DNA of 15,698 bases from Campylobacteraceae bacterium (GTDB lineage: Bacteria; Campylobacterota; Campylobacteria; Campylobacterales; Sulfurovaceae), in NCBI GenBank assembly GCA_027023325.1, contig JALVVQ010000076.1, positions 1-15,698 of the forward strand, given 5' to 3'. Made by a program: the position numbers and the translations under genes. Below are positions 4,911-14,198 of this stretch, piece after piece. Positions within the stretch are counted from its first letter, which is position 1. Every line of letters starts with the position of its first letter. The notes below the pieces were generated by a model that saw only the letters and a program-made list of their open reading frames with translations, did not search any database and was not told where the DNA came from.

Positions 4911-7900
4911 ATGTTAAACTCCCTCCATTCAGGAAATAGACTTCGTGTTGATTTTTCTAAAACGCCCCGCGAGATAGAAATACCCAACCTACTCCAGCTT
5001 CATCAGAAAAGCTACGAGAACTTCCTTATGCTTGATGCCAAGGACAGATCAGGCAGCATCATTGAAAAAGTCTTTAAGTCTTCTTTTCCTATTCATGATC
5101 AGCAAAATAGAGTCACACTTGATTATAAAGGCATAGAGGTCATTAGACCGAAATATACGGTAAGAGAGTGCATGGAGAGAGGCCTAACCTACTCGGTCTC
5201 TCTCAAACTTAATATCGCATTGACCATTTGGAACCGTGACGAGAAAACAGGGGAGAAGCTTGACCCCAAAGAGATTAAAGAGCAGGGTGTCTATATCAGA
5301 GATATTCCTTTGATGACAGATAGAACCTCTTTTATCGTTAATGGTGTAGAGAGGGTCATTGTCAATCAGCTTCATAGATCGCCAGGTGTGATTTTCAAAG
5401 AAGCAGAAGCCGCGACTACCGTCAACAAATTGATCTATTCTTCACAGATTATTCCTGATCGTGGATCATGGCTCTATTTTGAGTACGATGCCAAAGATAT
5501 TCTGTATGCACGTATCAACAAAAGAAGAAAAATACCAGTTACGATTCTTTTTAGAGCATTGGACTACAGCAAAGAAGACATCATTAAACTCTTTTATCCA
5601 ACGAAAGAGATTACGATTAAAGATAATCGCTTCTTGGTTAAGTTTGATATTGCCGATGTTATCGGTAGAGCAGAGCAGGAAATCAAAGATGTGAGTGGTA
5701 ATGTCATTGTGGCTGCAGGCAAGCGATTGACAAAGAAAAAAGCAGAAAAGTTGGTAGAGGGGGGTCTGGAGTGGATCGAGTATCCTATAGAGACATTGAT
5801 GGAGCGACATCTTGCTAAGCCTATTGTCGACCAAGAGAGCGGGGAAGTACTTTATGATGTGGTTACGCCATTGGACGAGAACAAACTTAAAAAAATTATT
5901 GACAACGGAATCGAAGTTATCACTATTGCCAACGATCTGGCTGAAGACACTGACAGTTCGATTATCAAAGCATTTATTGCTGATGGAGAGAGCTTAAGAT
6001 TACTGAAGCAGACCGAAGGAATCGAGGACGAAAACCTTCTCTCTGCTATTCGTATTTATAAAGCAATGAGACCAGGAGAACCTGTTACTCCTGATGCGGC
6101 AAAGAAATTTCTTAAAGAGCTTTTCTTTGATCCAGAGCGCTATGACCTGACAAGGGTTGGCAGAATGAAGATGAATCACAAGCTGGGACTAGATGTACCT
6201 GAGTATATTACAGTGTTGACCTCTGAAGACATTATTAATACGGTAAAGTATCTGATAAAAGTTAAGAATGGGCAGGGGCATATTGATGATAGGGATCATC
6301 TCGGAAATCGCCGTATCCGTGCGATTGGCGAACTCTTGGGGAATGAGCTTCATAATGGCTTGATGAAGATGCAAAAGGCGATTCGAGACAAGATGCCTAC
6401 TATCTCTGGGGCACTAGATGAGCTCATGCCGCATGACCTGGTCAACTCTAAAATGATTACCAATACTATTTTGGAGTTTTTCTCTTCCGGACAGCTTTCG
6501 CAGTTTATGGATCAGACAAACCCCTTATCTGAAGTAACACACAAGCGAAGACTCTCTGCCTTGGGCGAGGGTGGACTGGTCAAAGAGAGGGCTGGATTTG
6601 AAGTGCGAGATGTGCATCCGACACATTATGGAAGAATCTGCCCTATAGAGACACCAGAAGGTCAAAACATTGGTTTGATTAACACCTTGGCAACCTACGC
6701 CAAGGTCAACGAGCTTGGTTTTATTGAAGCGCCTTATAAGGTGGTTAAAGATAGACAGGTAACAGATGAGATTGTCTATATTACAGCGACACAGGAGGAG
6801 GACAAGATCATTGCTCCTGCATCTACCGTGGTAGATGAGAATGGCTATATTACCGAAGAGCTGATTGAGACCAGACACAATGGTAACATTGGGCTTAATG
6901 AATCATTGAAGGTCAACTTAATCGATATCTCTCCATTGATGATTTCTGGTTCTACAGCAGCATTGATTCCCTTCTTAGAGCATGATGACGCCAACCGCGC
7001 ACTGATGGGCTCAAACATGCAGCGCCAGGCAGTACCTTTGCTCAAAACAGAGACGCCTATGGTTGGTACAGGTATGGAGGCGATTGTAAGCCGTGATGCT
7101 TGGGAGTCTGTCAAGGCAAAAAGAGCCGGAAGGGTCGAAAAGGTAGACGCCAAAGGCATCTACATCATGGGCGAAGATGAAAGTGGTGTTTTTATTGATC
7201 ATTATGGTCTGGAAAAGAATATGAGAACTAACCAAAATACTACTTTTACCCAAACGCCTATTGTTAAATTGGGTCAAGAGATAAAGACAGGCGAGGTGAT
7301 TGCAGATGGTCCCAACATGGATCAGGGAGAATTAGCAATCGGAAAAAATGCACTGGTCGCTTTTATGCCATGGAATGGATACAACTATGAGGATGCGGTC
7401 ATTATCTCCGAAAAAATGATTCGAGAGGATACTTTCACCTCTGTGCATATCTATGAGAAAGAGATCGAAGCAAGAGAGCTAAAGCACGGCACTGAAGAGA
7501 TCACTAGGGATATTCTTAATATCCGAGAGGATGAGCTGCTCCATCTGGATGAGAGTGGTATTGTGGAGATTGGTACCTATGTGAAGCCAGGCATGATTCT
7601 AGTAGGAAAAGTATCACCCAAGGGAGAAATCAAGCCTACGCCAGAAGAGAGACTGCTTAGGGCAATTTTTGGTGAAAAAGCAGGACATGTGGTAAACAAA
7701 TCTCTTTACTGTCCTGCCTCTATGGAAGGTGTGGTTGTAGATATCAAGATCTTTACAAAAAAAGGCTACAAGAGAGATGCTAGATCAATCAAGGCTTACG
7801 AAGAAGAGCGGGCAAGGCTGGATGGCGAACATCACGATCAGCTTCTGATGATTGACAGAGAAGAAATGCTGAGAATTATTGCCCATCTCTCCAGCCATGT

Positions 7901-9065
7901 GCTTGTCTCTGATGTTACCGTTGCAGATACAGAGTACAAAGCTGGAGAGACACTCTCCAAGGGAGCCATTGCCGGCATCAATAGGTTTGCTCTTAAGGGT
8001 GTCACGCAGGCCTATTCGGAAGAGGTTCAGAAAGAATATGAATCGATCAAAAACTATTTCCTGAAGCAAAAGAAGAAGCTGAAAGTAGCACACGAAGAGA
8101 AGTTGGTAGTACTCGAGAAGGATGATATCCTCCCAAGTGGTGTAACCAAGCTGGTCAAAATCTACATCGCAACCAAGAGAAAACTCAAGGTGGGGGACAA
8201 GATGGCAGGCCGCCACGGAAACAAAGGTATCGTTTCTAATATCGTGCCGGAGATCGATATGCCTTATATGGAGGATGGTACGCCGGTAGACTTGATTCTC
8301 AATCCGCTGGGTGTTCCTTCTCGTATGAACATCGGACAGATTTTGGAAGTACACCTTGGGCTGGTGGGCAAAAGACTGGGAACGCAGATTCAGGAGATAT
8401 TTGAAAACAAGCAATCTGATTTTGTGCAGCAGCTCCGAAGCAAAATGATGGAGATCGCCAATATCGCTAAACTGATGAAAGCCAAGAACGAGTTGGTCGA
8501 CATGAGCGACGAGACACTGTTGGGATATGCAAGAGACTGGAGCAAAGGTGTAAAGTTTTCGGCACCAGTGTTTGAGGCGCCTACGCAGGTAGAGTTTGAC
8601 AAACTGTTTGAGCTTGCTAAGATAGACAGCGATGGCAAGATGGTACTCTTTGATGGAAAGACTGGAGAGAAAATGACAGAGCGTGTCAATGTGGGCTATA
8701 TGTATATGCTGAAGCTGCACCACTTGGTCGATGAGAAGGTGCATGCTCGATCCACAGGACCTTACTCGCTGGTCACGCAGCAGCCAGTAGGAGGAAAGGC
8801 GCTTTTCGGAGGTCAAAGATTTGGAGAGATGGAGGTGTGGGCACTAGAAGCCTATGGTGCCGCTCATACGCTCAAAGAGATGTTGACTATCAAATCCGAC
8901 GATGTAGAGGGGCGAGCCAGAGCCTATCGCGCGATCACTAAGGGAGAGAGTGTGCCTGCATCAGGTATTCCTGAGACCATGTTTGTCTTGACCAAAGAGC
9001 TTCAGGCTCTTGGATTAGACACTGAACTGTATGCAAAGAAAGAAGAGGGGACTGAAGATGAGTAA
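4911..9065 (+). CDS. rpoB: DNA-directed RNA polymerase subunit beta
   Basis: The 1384-residue protein is the beta subunit of RNA polymerase. The N-terminus MLNSLHSGNRLRVDF is typical of Campylobacterota. The rifampicin-pocket region spans about 527-551, with D534, H544 and S549 matching the wild-type E. coli residues D516, H526 and S531, so no classical resistance substitution is visible. The E. coli N518 position is Thr (T536), probably a lineage feature. Catalytic-region lysines sit in DKMAGRHGNKG (1096-1106; K1097 and K1105 match K1065 and K1073). Insertions equivalent to both E. coli lineage-specific domains are present (about 220-340, and about 943-1090 with a coiled-coil look). The C-terminal clamp block QRFGEMEVWALEAYGAAH is intact. 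The ribosome-binding site (AAAGG near 4899-4903) is modest. The stop overlaps rpoC by 8 nt. A 343-residue antisense frame at 7785-8816 is a shadow. Confidence 0.99.
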   Translation: MLNSLHSGNRLRVDFSKTPREIEIPNLLQLHQKSYENFLMLDAKDRSGSIIEKVFKSSFPIHDQQNRVTLDYKGIEVIRPKYTVRECMERGLTYSVSLKLNIALTIWNRDEKTGEKLDPKEIKEQGVYIRDIPLMTDRTSFIVNGVERVIVNQLHRSPGVIFKEAEAATTVNKLIYSSQIIPDRGSWLYFEYDAKDILYARINKRRKIPVTILFRALDYSKEDIIKLFYPTKEITIKDNRFLVKFDIADVIGRAEQEIKDVSGNVIVAAGKRLTKKKAEKLVEGGLEWIEYPIETLMERHLAKPIVDQESGEVLYDVVTPLDENKLKKIIDNGIEVITIANDLAEDTDSSIIKAFIADGESLRLLKQTEGIEDENLLSAIRIYKAMRPGEPVTPDAAKKFLKELFFDPERYDLTRVGRMKMNHKLGLDVPEYITVLTSEDIINTVKYLIKVKNGQGHIDDRDHLGNRRIRAIGELLGNELHNGLMKMQKAIRDKMPTISGALDELMPHDLVNSKMITNTILEFFSSGQLSQFMDQTNPLSEVTHKRRLSALGEGGLVKERAGFEVRDVHPTHYGRICPIETPEGQNIGLINTLATYAKVNELGFIEAPYKVVKDRQVTDEIVYITATQEEDKIIAPASTVVDENGYITEELIETRHNGNIGLNESLKVNLIDISPLMISGSTAALIPFLEHDDANRALMGSNMQRQAVPLLKTETPMVGTGMEAIVSRDAWESVKAKRAGRVEKVDAKGIYIMGEDESGVFIDHYGLEKNMRTNQNTTFTQTPIVKLGQEIKTGEVIADGPNMDQGELAIGKNALVAFMPWNGYNYEDAVIISEKMIREDTFTSVHIYEKEIEARELKHGTEEITRDILNIREDELLHLDESGIVEIGTYVKPGMILVGKVSPKGEIKPTPEERLLRAIFGEKAGHVVNKSLYCPASMEGVVVDIKIFTKKGYKRDARSIKAYEEERARLDGEHHDQLLMIDREEMLRIIAHLSSHVLVSDVTVADTEYKAGETLSKGAIAGINRFALKGVTQAYSEEVQKEYESIKNYFLKQKKKLKVAHEEKLVVLEKDDILPSGVTKLVKIYIATKRKLKVGDKMAGRHGNKGIVSNIVPEIDMPYMEDGTPVDLILNPLGVPSRMNIGQILEVHLGLVGKRLGTQIQEIFENKQSDFVQQLRSKMMEIANIAKLMKAKNELVDMSDETLLGYARDWSKGVKFSAPVFEAPTQVEFDKLFELAKIDSDGKMVLFDGKTGEKMTERVNVGYMYMLKLHHLVDEKVHARSTGPYSLVTQQPVGGKALFGGQRFGEMEVWALEAYGAAHTLKEMLTIKSDDVEGRARAYRAITKGESVPASGIPETMFVLTKELQALGLDTELYAKKEEGTEDE

Positions 9066-12000
9066 GCAATTGGAAAATTTGGTACCAATAGATATCAATA
9101 GTGAAGATAAGCCAAGAGACATAGAGGCATTGCAACTGAGAGTTGCCAGCCCAGAGAAAATTCTCTCTTGGAGTTACGGCGAGGTAAAGAAGCCTGAGAC
9201 CATCAACTATAGAACCCTCAAGCCAGAGAGAGACGGGCTTTTTTGTGCCAAGATTTTTGGTCCTATTAATGACTATGAGTGTCTGTGCGGAAAATATAAA
9301 AAGATGCGTTATAAAGGTGTGGTCTGCGAGAAGTGCGGGGTAGAGGTCACCAGTAAAAAAGTAAGACGAAATCGTATGGGTCATATCGATCTTGTAGCAC
9401 CTGTAGCACATATCTGGTATGTTTCCTCTTTGCCATCTAGAATCGGTATTCTACTCGGTGTCAAGATGAAAGATCTTGAGCGGGTACTTTACTACGAAGC
9501 CTATATTGTCAAGAGCCCTGGCGAAGCATGCTATGACAGTGAAGGCACCAACCCTATACAGAAAAATGATGTTCTCAATGAAGAGCAGTACCAGATGATT
9601 TCTCAGCGTTTTGAAGACACGGGTTTTGATGCGAGAATGGGTGGCGAGATCGTCAAAGAGCTTTTGGGTCAACTGGACTTGGTTGAGATGTTGCAAAACC
9701 TCAAAGAGGAGATGGACAGTACCAAATCAGAAGCCAAAAGAAAGACTATCATTAAGCGCCTGAAAGTTATTGAGGCGTTCTTGAACTCTGGCAACCGTCC
9801 TGAGTGGATGATGTTAGACTATCTACCGGTATTGCCACCAGACTTGAGGCCACTGGTAAGCTTAGATGGAGGAAAATTTGCTGTTTCAGATGTGAATGAT
9901 CTCTACAGAAGAGTCATCAACCGAAACCAGAGACTTAAGCGACTGGTTGAGCTGGATGCTCCGGAGATCATTGTTCGAAATGAAAAGCGAATGCTCCAAG
10001 AAGCAGTTGATGCACTTTTTGACAATGGCAGACGAAGCAATGCAGTGAAGGGCGCAAACAAGCGGCCACTCAAGTCGCTTTCCGAGACTATCAAAGGAAA
10101 GCAGGGGCGATTTAGACAAAACCTTCTTGGAAAACGTGTGGACTTTTCTGGACGTTCTGTGATTGTTGTGGGCCCAAATCTACGTATGGATGAGTGTGGA
10201 CTGCCCAAGAAAATGGCACTGGAACTTTTCAAGCCACATATGATGGCAAAGCTTGAGGAGAAGGGCTATGCGACAACCCTCAAGCAAGCAAAGAATATGA
10301 TAGAGAAGCAGTCTAGTGAGATATGGGAGTGCCTGGAAGAGGTGGTGGATAGTTATCCAGTTCTGCTTAACCGTGCACCCACACTACACAAGCTTTCGAT
10401 TCAGGCCTTTCACCCGAGACTGATTGACGGCAAAGCCATCCAGCTTCACCCACTCGTCTGTTCTGCCTTCAACGCAGACTTCGATGGGGATCAGATGGCT
10501 GTACACGTGCCACTCTCAGATGAGGCCATTGCCGAGGCGAAGATCTTGATGCTCTCCTCTATGAATATCCTACTTCCAGCTTCAGGTAAAGCGATTGCGG
10601 TACCTTCTCAGGATATGATTTTGGGTCTATACTACCTCTCATTGGAGAAAGCAGATGTAGCGGGTCAGCACAAGCTGTTCGCCAATGTAGACGAAGTGTT
10701 TATTGCATTTGAGCAACAGACACTCGATCTCAATGCGAGAATCAGAACGGTAGTAGATGGCGACATTGTTACCACTACAGCAGGGCGTATCATTCTTAAA
10801 TCGATTATGCCAGACTATGTCCCCCAGAAGCTCTGGAACAGAATTATGAAAAAGAAAGATATTGCCACACTCGTAGACTACATTTACAAGCATAGTGGTA
10901 TTTCACATACAGCAGAGTTCCTTGACAATCTCAAGGACATGGGTTTTAAATATGCTACTAAAACAGGGGTATCAATCTCTATTGATGACATCAAGATACC
11001 TGATGCCAAAGAGGGTATTGTTGCTGAGGCAAAGGTTAAAGTTGTAGCGATTCAGAAGCAATTCGGTGCAGGACTTTTGACTGATCAAGAGCGATATAAC
11101 AAGATTATTGATATCTGGACGGATGCGAACAACAAGATTGCAGAGGAGTTGATGTCCCTGATTAAAAAAGATAAAGACGGATTCAACTCTGTCTATATGA
11201 TGGCTGACTCAGGGGCAAGAGGTTCTGCTGCGCAGATAAGACAGCTCTCTGGTATGCGTGGATTGATGGCCAAATCAGACGGATCAATTATTGAGACACC
11301 TATTACCTCAAATTTTCGTGAAGGGTTGAATGTCTTGGAGTACTTTATCTCCACACACGGTGCCAGAAAAGGTCTTGCAGATACCGCACTAAAGACAGCC
11401 AACGCCGGGTATTTGACACGAAAGCTGATCGATGTGGCACAAAATGTTAAAGTCAGCATAGAGGATTGTGGTACGCATGAAGGGGTGGAAGTCTCCGACA
11501 TCATTGTCGGTAATGAGTTGATCGAACCACTCTCTGACCGTGTTTATGGACGGGTCATTGCAGAAGATGTGATCGATCCAGTCACCAATGAAGTACTTCT
11601 CAGCGAAGGTACATTGATTGAAGAGGAAGAAGCACAGGTGATTCGTGATACAGGTGTAAGATCTGTGGTAATGAGAGCCCCTGCCAGCTGCAAGGCTGCA
11701 AAGGGCATCTGTGCCAAATGCTATGGATTGAACATGGCAGAAAACAGACTCGTGAAAATAGGCGAAGCTGTAGGTGTCATTGCAGCACAGTCTATTGGTG
11801 AGCCGGGTACGCAGCTGACACTGAGAACTTTCCACACGGGAGGAACGGCCAGTGCAGGCAAAGAGGAGCGACAAGTTATCGCTACCAAAGAAGGATTTGT
11901 ACGATACTACAACCTTACTGCCCATAGAAATCGTGAAGATAACCTCATCGTGGCTAATAGACGAAATGCTGGCGTGTTGCTTGTGGAGCCAAAAATTAAA

Positions 12001-13596
12001 GCATTGGTCAAGGGTAAACTTTCCATCTCCATACTGCATGATGAAGTGATACTTACTGTCGTGCCCAGCAAGGGAGAAGAGTATAAATACAGCTTGAGAA
12101 AAGGAGATGTTGCCAAAGCCAATGAGCTTGCCGGTGTTGCCGGAAAAGTAGAAGGAAAACTCTATCTCCCGTTGCAAGACGGAGACATTGTCCAGGAGGG
12201 TGGCTCTATCGTAGAGGTGATTCAGGAAGGCTGGTCCGTGCCTGCCCACATCCCATTTGGTTCTGAACTTAAGGTAGAGAATGGTGCGCCTATTGCGCAA
12301 AAAGTGATTGCCAATGCGAGAGGAAAAGTCAAGTACTTTATTCTTAAGGGGGACTACCTTGAGGCACTTGAAAATATCAAAAAAGACTCTGTTGTGGAGG
12401 AAAAGGGTATCTTTGCGGTGGTGGTAGACGAGAGCAACCATGAAGCAGCCAGACACTATATCTCAAGAGGCTCTGTGATCAACGTAGAGCATGATGATAT
12501 GGTAGAGAGAGGGGAGACTATTGCGGCATCTCAGACGCACACACAGATTGCCATTGCTGAATGGGATCCTTATTCTGAGCCTGTGATTGCAGAACAGGGT
12601 GGGGTTGTGAGTTTTGAAGATATCATCCCTGGTGTGACAGCCACTGAGCAGTTTGATGAGTTGACTGGAGACACAAGACTGGAGCTCAATGAGTATATCG
12701 CTGCAGCCTATAAGCCTGCAATCGTGCTGGCAGGTAAAGATGGTGAGCTCGTCCGGTATCAGTTGGATCCTAAAAGTATCCTGCATGTACAAGATGGTGC
12801 TACCGTGAGTATTGCTGACATTTTGGCCAAGAAGCCAAAAGCAGCCATCACCTCCAAGGATATCACAGGGGGTCTCCCTCGCGTTTCAGAGCTCTTTGAA
12901 GCAAGAAGACCTAAAAGTATTGCATTGATTGCCAAGATTGATGGTCTCATCTCTTTTGGCAAGCCGCTTAGGGGCAAAGAACGTATTGTGATTACAGGGG
13001 ATAATGGACAGGTCACAGAGCAATTTGCGGACAAAGGCAAAATGATTCTTGTGCATCCTGGCGAGTATGTTCATGCAGGTGAGAGACTCACTGATGGTAT
13101 CGTCTCAAGCCATGATATTCTTGAGTCTATGGGCGAGAAAGCACTCTTTGAATACATTGTGTCTGAAGTGCAGCAAGTCTATAGACGACAAGGTGTAAAT
13201 ATTTCAGACAAGCATATTGAGATTATTGTCTCTCAGATGATGAGACAGGTCAAGGTAGCAGAGAGCGGTGATACAAAGTTTATCGAAGCAGATTTGATAT
13301 CCAGAAGAAAATTCCAAGAAGAGAATGAGCGAATTGTCAAGCTTGGCGGAGAGCCTGCTATCGCAGAGCCGATGTTGGTAGGTATCACCCGTTCGGCTGT
13401 AGGTGCTGATTCTATCATCTCTGCTGCTTCGTTCCAGGATACCACCAAGGTCTTGACCTCTGCATCCATTGCAGGTACAATAGATAGCTTTGAAGACCTC
13501 AAAGAGAATGTTGTCATCGGTAGACTGATTCCTGTAGGTACGGGAATGCTGGATGTAGACGATGTGAAACTTGAAAGTACAGAAGAAAGCAAGTAA
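9058..13596 (+). CDS. rpoC: DNA-directed RNA polymerase subunit beta'
   Basis: The 1512-residue protein is the catalytic beta' subunit. The N-terminal zinc ribbon has C75, C77, C90 and C93. The Mg-binding active site NADFDGDQ is at 472-479 (D474, D476, D478). The bridge helix lies around MADSGARGSAAQIRQL. The second zinc site is C804, C878, C885, C888, with the same spacing as E. coli 814/888/895/898. The trigger loop carries L922 and H926 (E. coli M932, H936). An insertion of roughly 330 residues separates the two trigger-loop halves before DITGGLPRV at about 1268, against about 190 in E. coli. The start is the ATG of ATGAGTAA inside the end of rpoB, giving MSKQLENLVPIDI; an upstream in-frame ATG at 9031 would add nine residues but lacks support. 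GAGGGG just upstream may serve as ribosome-binding site, and translation is probably coupled to rpoB. Confidence 0.99.
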   Translation: MSKQLENLVPIDINSEDKPRDIEALQLRVASPEKILSWSYGEVKKPETINYRTLKPERDGLFCAKIFGPINDYECLCGKYKKMRYKGVVCEKCGVEVTSKKVRRNRMGHIDLVAPVAHIWYVSSLPSRIGILLGVKMKDLERVLYYEAYIVKSPGEACYDSEGTNPIQKNDVLNEEQYQMISQRFEDTGFDARMGGEIVKELLGQLDLVEMLQNLKEEMDSTKSEAKRKTIIKRLKVIEAFLNSGNRPEWMMLDYLPVLPPDLRPLVSLDGGKFAVSDVNDLYRRVINRNQRLKRLVELDAPEIIVRNEKRMLQEAVDALFDNGRRSNAVKGANKRPLKSLSETIKGKQGRFRQNLLGKRVDFSGRSVIVVGPNLRMDECGLPKKMALELFKPHMMAKLEEKGYATTLKQAKNMIEKQSSEIWECLEEVVDSYPVLLNRAPTLHKLSIQAFHPRLIDGKAIQLHPLVCSAFNADFDGDQMAVHVPLSDEAIAEAKILMLSSMNILLPASGKAIAVPSQDMILGLYYLSLEKADVAGQHKLFANVDEVFIAFEQQTLDLNARIRTVVDGDIVTTTAGRIILKSIMPDYVPQKLWNRIMKKKDIATLVDYIYKHSGISHTAEFLDNLKDMGFKYATKTGVSISIDDIKIPDAKEGIVAEAKVKVVAIQKQFGAGLLTDQERYNKIIDIWTDANNKIAEELMSLIKKDKDGFNSVYMMADSGARGSAAQIRQLSGMRGLMAKSDGSIIETPITSNFREGLNVLEYFISTHGARKGLADTALKTANAGYLTRKLIDVAQNVKVSIEDCGTHEGVEVSDIIVGNELIEPLSDRVYGRVIAEDVIDPVTNEVLLSEGTLIEEEEAQVIRDTGVRSVVMRAPASCKAAKGICAKCYGLNMAENRLVKIGEAVGVIAAQSIGEPGTQLTLRTFHTGGTASAGKEERQVIATKEGFVRYYNLTAHRNREDNLIVANRRNAGVLLVEPKIKALVKGKLSISILHDEVILTVVPSKGEEYKYSLRKGDVAKANELAGVAGKVEGKLYLPLQDGDIVQEGGSIVEVIQEGWSVPAHIPFGSELKVENGAPIAQKVIANARGKVKYFILKGDYLEALENIKKDSVVEEKGIFAVVVDESNHEAARHYISRGSVINVEHDDMVERGETIAASQTHTQIAIAEWDPYSEPVIAEQGGVVSFEDIIPGVTATEQFDELTGDTRLELNEYIAAAYKPAIVLAGKDGELVRYQLDPKSILHVQDGATVSIADILAKKPKAAITSKDITGGLPRVSELFEARRPKSIALIAKIDGLISFGKPLRGKERIVITGDNGQVTEQFADKGKMILVHPGEYVHAGERLTDGIVSSHDILESMGEKALFEYIVSEVQQVYRRQGVNISDKHIEIIVSQMMRQVKVAESGDTKFIEADLISRRKFQEENERIVKLGGEPAIAEPMLVGITRSAVGADSIISAASFQDTTKVLTSASIAGTIDSFEDLKENVVIGRLIPVGTGMLDVDDVKLESTEESK

Positions 13597-13611
13597 AGAA
13601 AATAATCTTCC

Positions 13612-13641
13612 CGTTTGGGCGCTTCTGCCCAAACGCCCAAA
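13612..13641 (+). terminator. Hairpin after rpoC with two alternative partners
   Basis: CGTTTGGGC (13612-13620) pairs perfectly with GCCCAAACG (13627-13635) over 9 bp with a 6-nt loop. The overlapping TTTGGGCG (13614-13621) can instead pair with CGCCCAAA (13634-13641), because GCCCAAA is repeated at 13627 and 13635. No U-tract follows; the next bases are AACCTTCT. It may be a transcript end formed with Rho, an RNA stabiliser, or a switch into rpsL. The structure is clear and the role inferred. Confidence 0.5.
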
Positions 13642-13675
13642 AACCTTCTATAAGCACACATAAAGCCATTCTGGC

Positions 13676-13681
13676 TATAAT
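13676..13681 (+). promoter_or_regulatory. Candidate -10 box of the rpsL-rpsG-fusA promoter
   Basis: TATAAT, preceded two bases upstream by TG, predicts transcription from about 13688 and a leader of about 114 nt before rpsL. No -35 box is apparent, as elsewhere in the window. A small AGCCA/TGGCT inverted repeat (13664-13668/13672-13676) abuts the box. A second extended -10, TGCTATAGG (13721-13729), lies downstream and might be a tandem start. Together with the hairpin after rpoC this suggests that the rpsL block can be transcribed independently. Confidence 0.6.
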
Positions 13682-13707
13682 ATTCATCCATTTTTCTGTC
13701 CGTATGT

Positions 13708-13742
13708 CATGCAAAATTACTGCTATAGGGTACTTTTGCATG
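13708..13742 (+). promoter_or_regulatory. Perfect 9-bp inverted repeat in the rpsL leader
   Basis: CATGCAAAA (13708-13716) and TTTTGCATG (13734-13742) are exact reverse complements around a 17-nt loop. In RNA this is a hairpin 59 nt before the rpsL start codon; in DNA it could be an operator just downstream of the -10 at 13676. It also encloses the second -10-like element. No known motif is recognised. Confidence 0.4.
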
Positions 13743-13801
13743 GTGTAACAGCCAGATTCAATTCGCTCAAAGAGCCAAACATTTACAAGAAAGGAAACAA
13801 T

Positions 13802-14176
13802 TTGCCAACGATTAATCAGTTGATTCGTAAAGAACGCAAAAAGGTGATTAAGAAATCTAAATCACCAGCACTAGAAAGCTGCCCTCAGAGAAGAGGCGTA
13901 TGTACAAGAGTGTATACCACCACACCAAAGAAGCCAAACTCAGCATTGAGAAAGGTAGCAAAAGTAAGATTGACATCCGGATATGAGGTCATTTCTTATA
14001 TCGGTGGTGAAGGTCACAACCTTCAAGAGCACTCCATCGTCCTAGTAAGAGGCGGAAGAGTAAAAGACCTTCCAGGTGTAAAGTATCACATCGTTCGTGG
14101 TGCGCTTGATGCATCAGGTGTACAGGGAAGAACGGTTGCTAGATCCAAGTATGGTACCAAAAGACCAAAAAAGTAA
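13802..14176 (+). CDS. rpsL: 30S ribosomal protein S12 (TTG start)
   Basis: The 124-residue protein is S12, which sits at the decoding centre and controls accuracy. The start is TTG at 13802, chosen because AAGGA (13791-13795) lies six bases upstream and because the family N-terminus is MPTINQL. The same frame is open further upstream to an ATG at 13709, but that extension (rich in aromatic and Cys residues) has no ribosome-binding site and no family match. Conserved blocks are CPQRRGVCTRVYTTTPKKPNS (27-47) and GGRVKDLPGVKYH (84-96). K43 and K88, the usual sites of streptomycin-resistance changes, are wild type. D89 is the residue methylthiolated by RimO in E. coli. It heads the rpsL-rpsG-fusA block. 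Confidence 0.96.
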   Translation: MPTINQLIRKERKKVIKKSKSPALESCPQRRGVCTRVYTTTPKKPNSALRKVAKVRLTSGYEVISYIGGEGHNLQEHSIVLVRGGRVKDLPGVKYHIVRGALDASGVQGRTVARSKYGTKRPKK

Positions 14177-14198
14177 AAACTAGCGTATAAATCAGAGG

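Noticed and set aside
7785..8816. 343-residue open frame on the minus strand
   Set aside because: It lies wholly within conserved rpoB in antisense; its composition (many His, Leu, Ser, Arg, Phe) is that of a codon-bias shadow, and no family is recognisable.
9031..9057. Upstream ATG extending rpoC by nine residues
   Set aside because: The extension MQRKKRGLK is the out-of-frame reading of the rpoB tail; the ATG at 9058 gives the family N-terminus.
11389..12456. 355-residue open frame on the minus strand
   Set aside because: It is antisense to rpoC, has no recognisable domain and shows shadow-like composition rich in His, Cys and Phe.
13709..13801. In-frame ATG extension of rpsL by 31 residues
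   Set aside because: There is no ribosome-binding site at 13709, the added residues do not match S12, and the TTG at 13802 has a good site and restores the family N-terminus.
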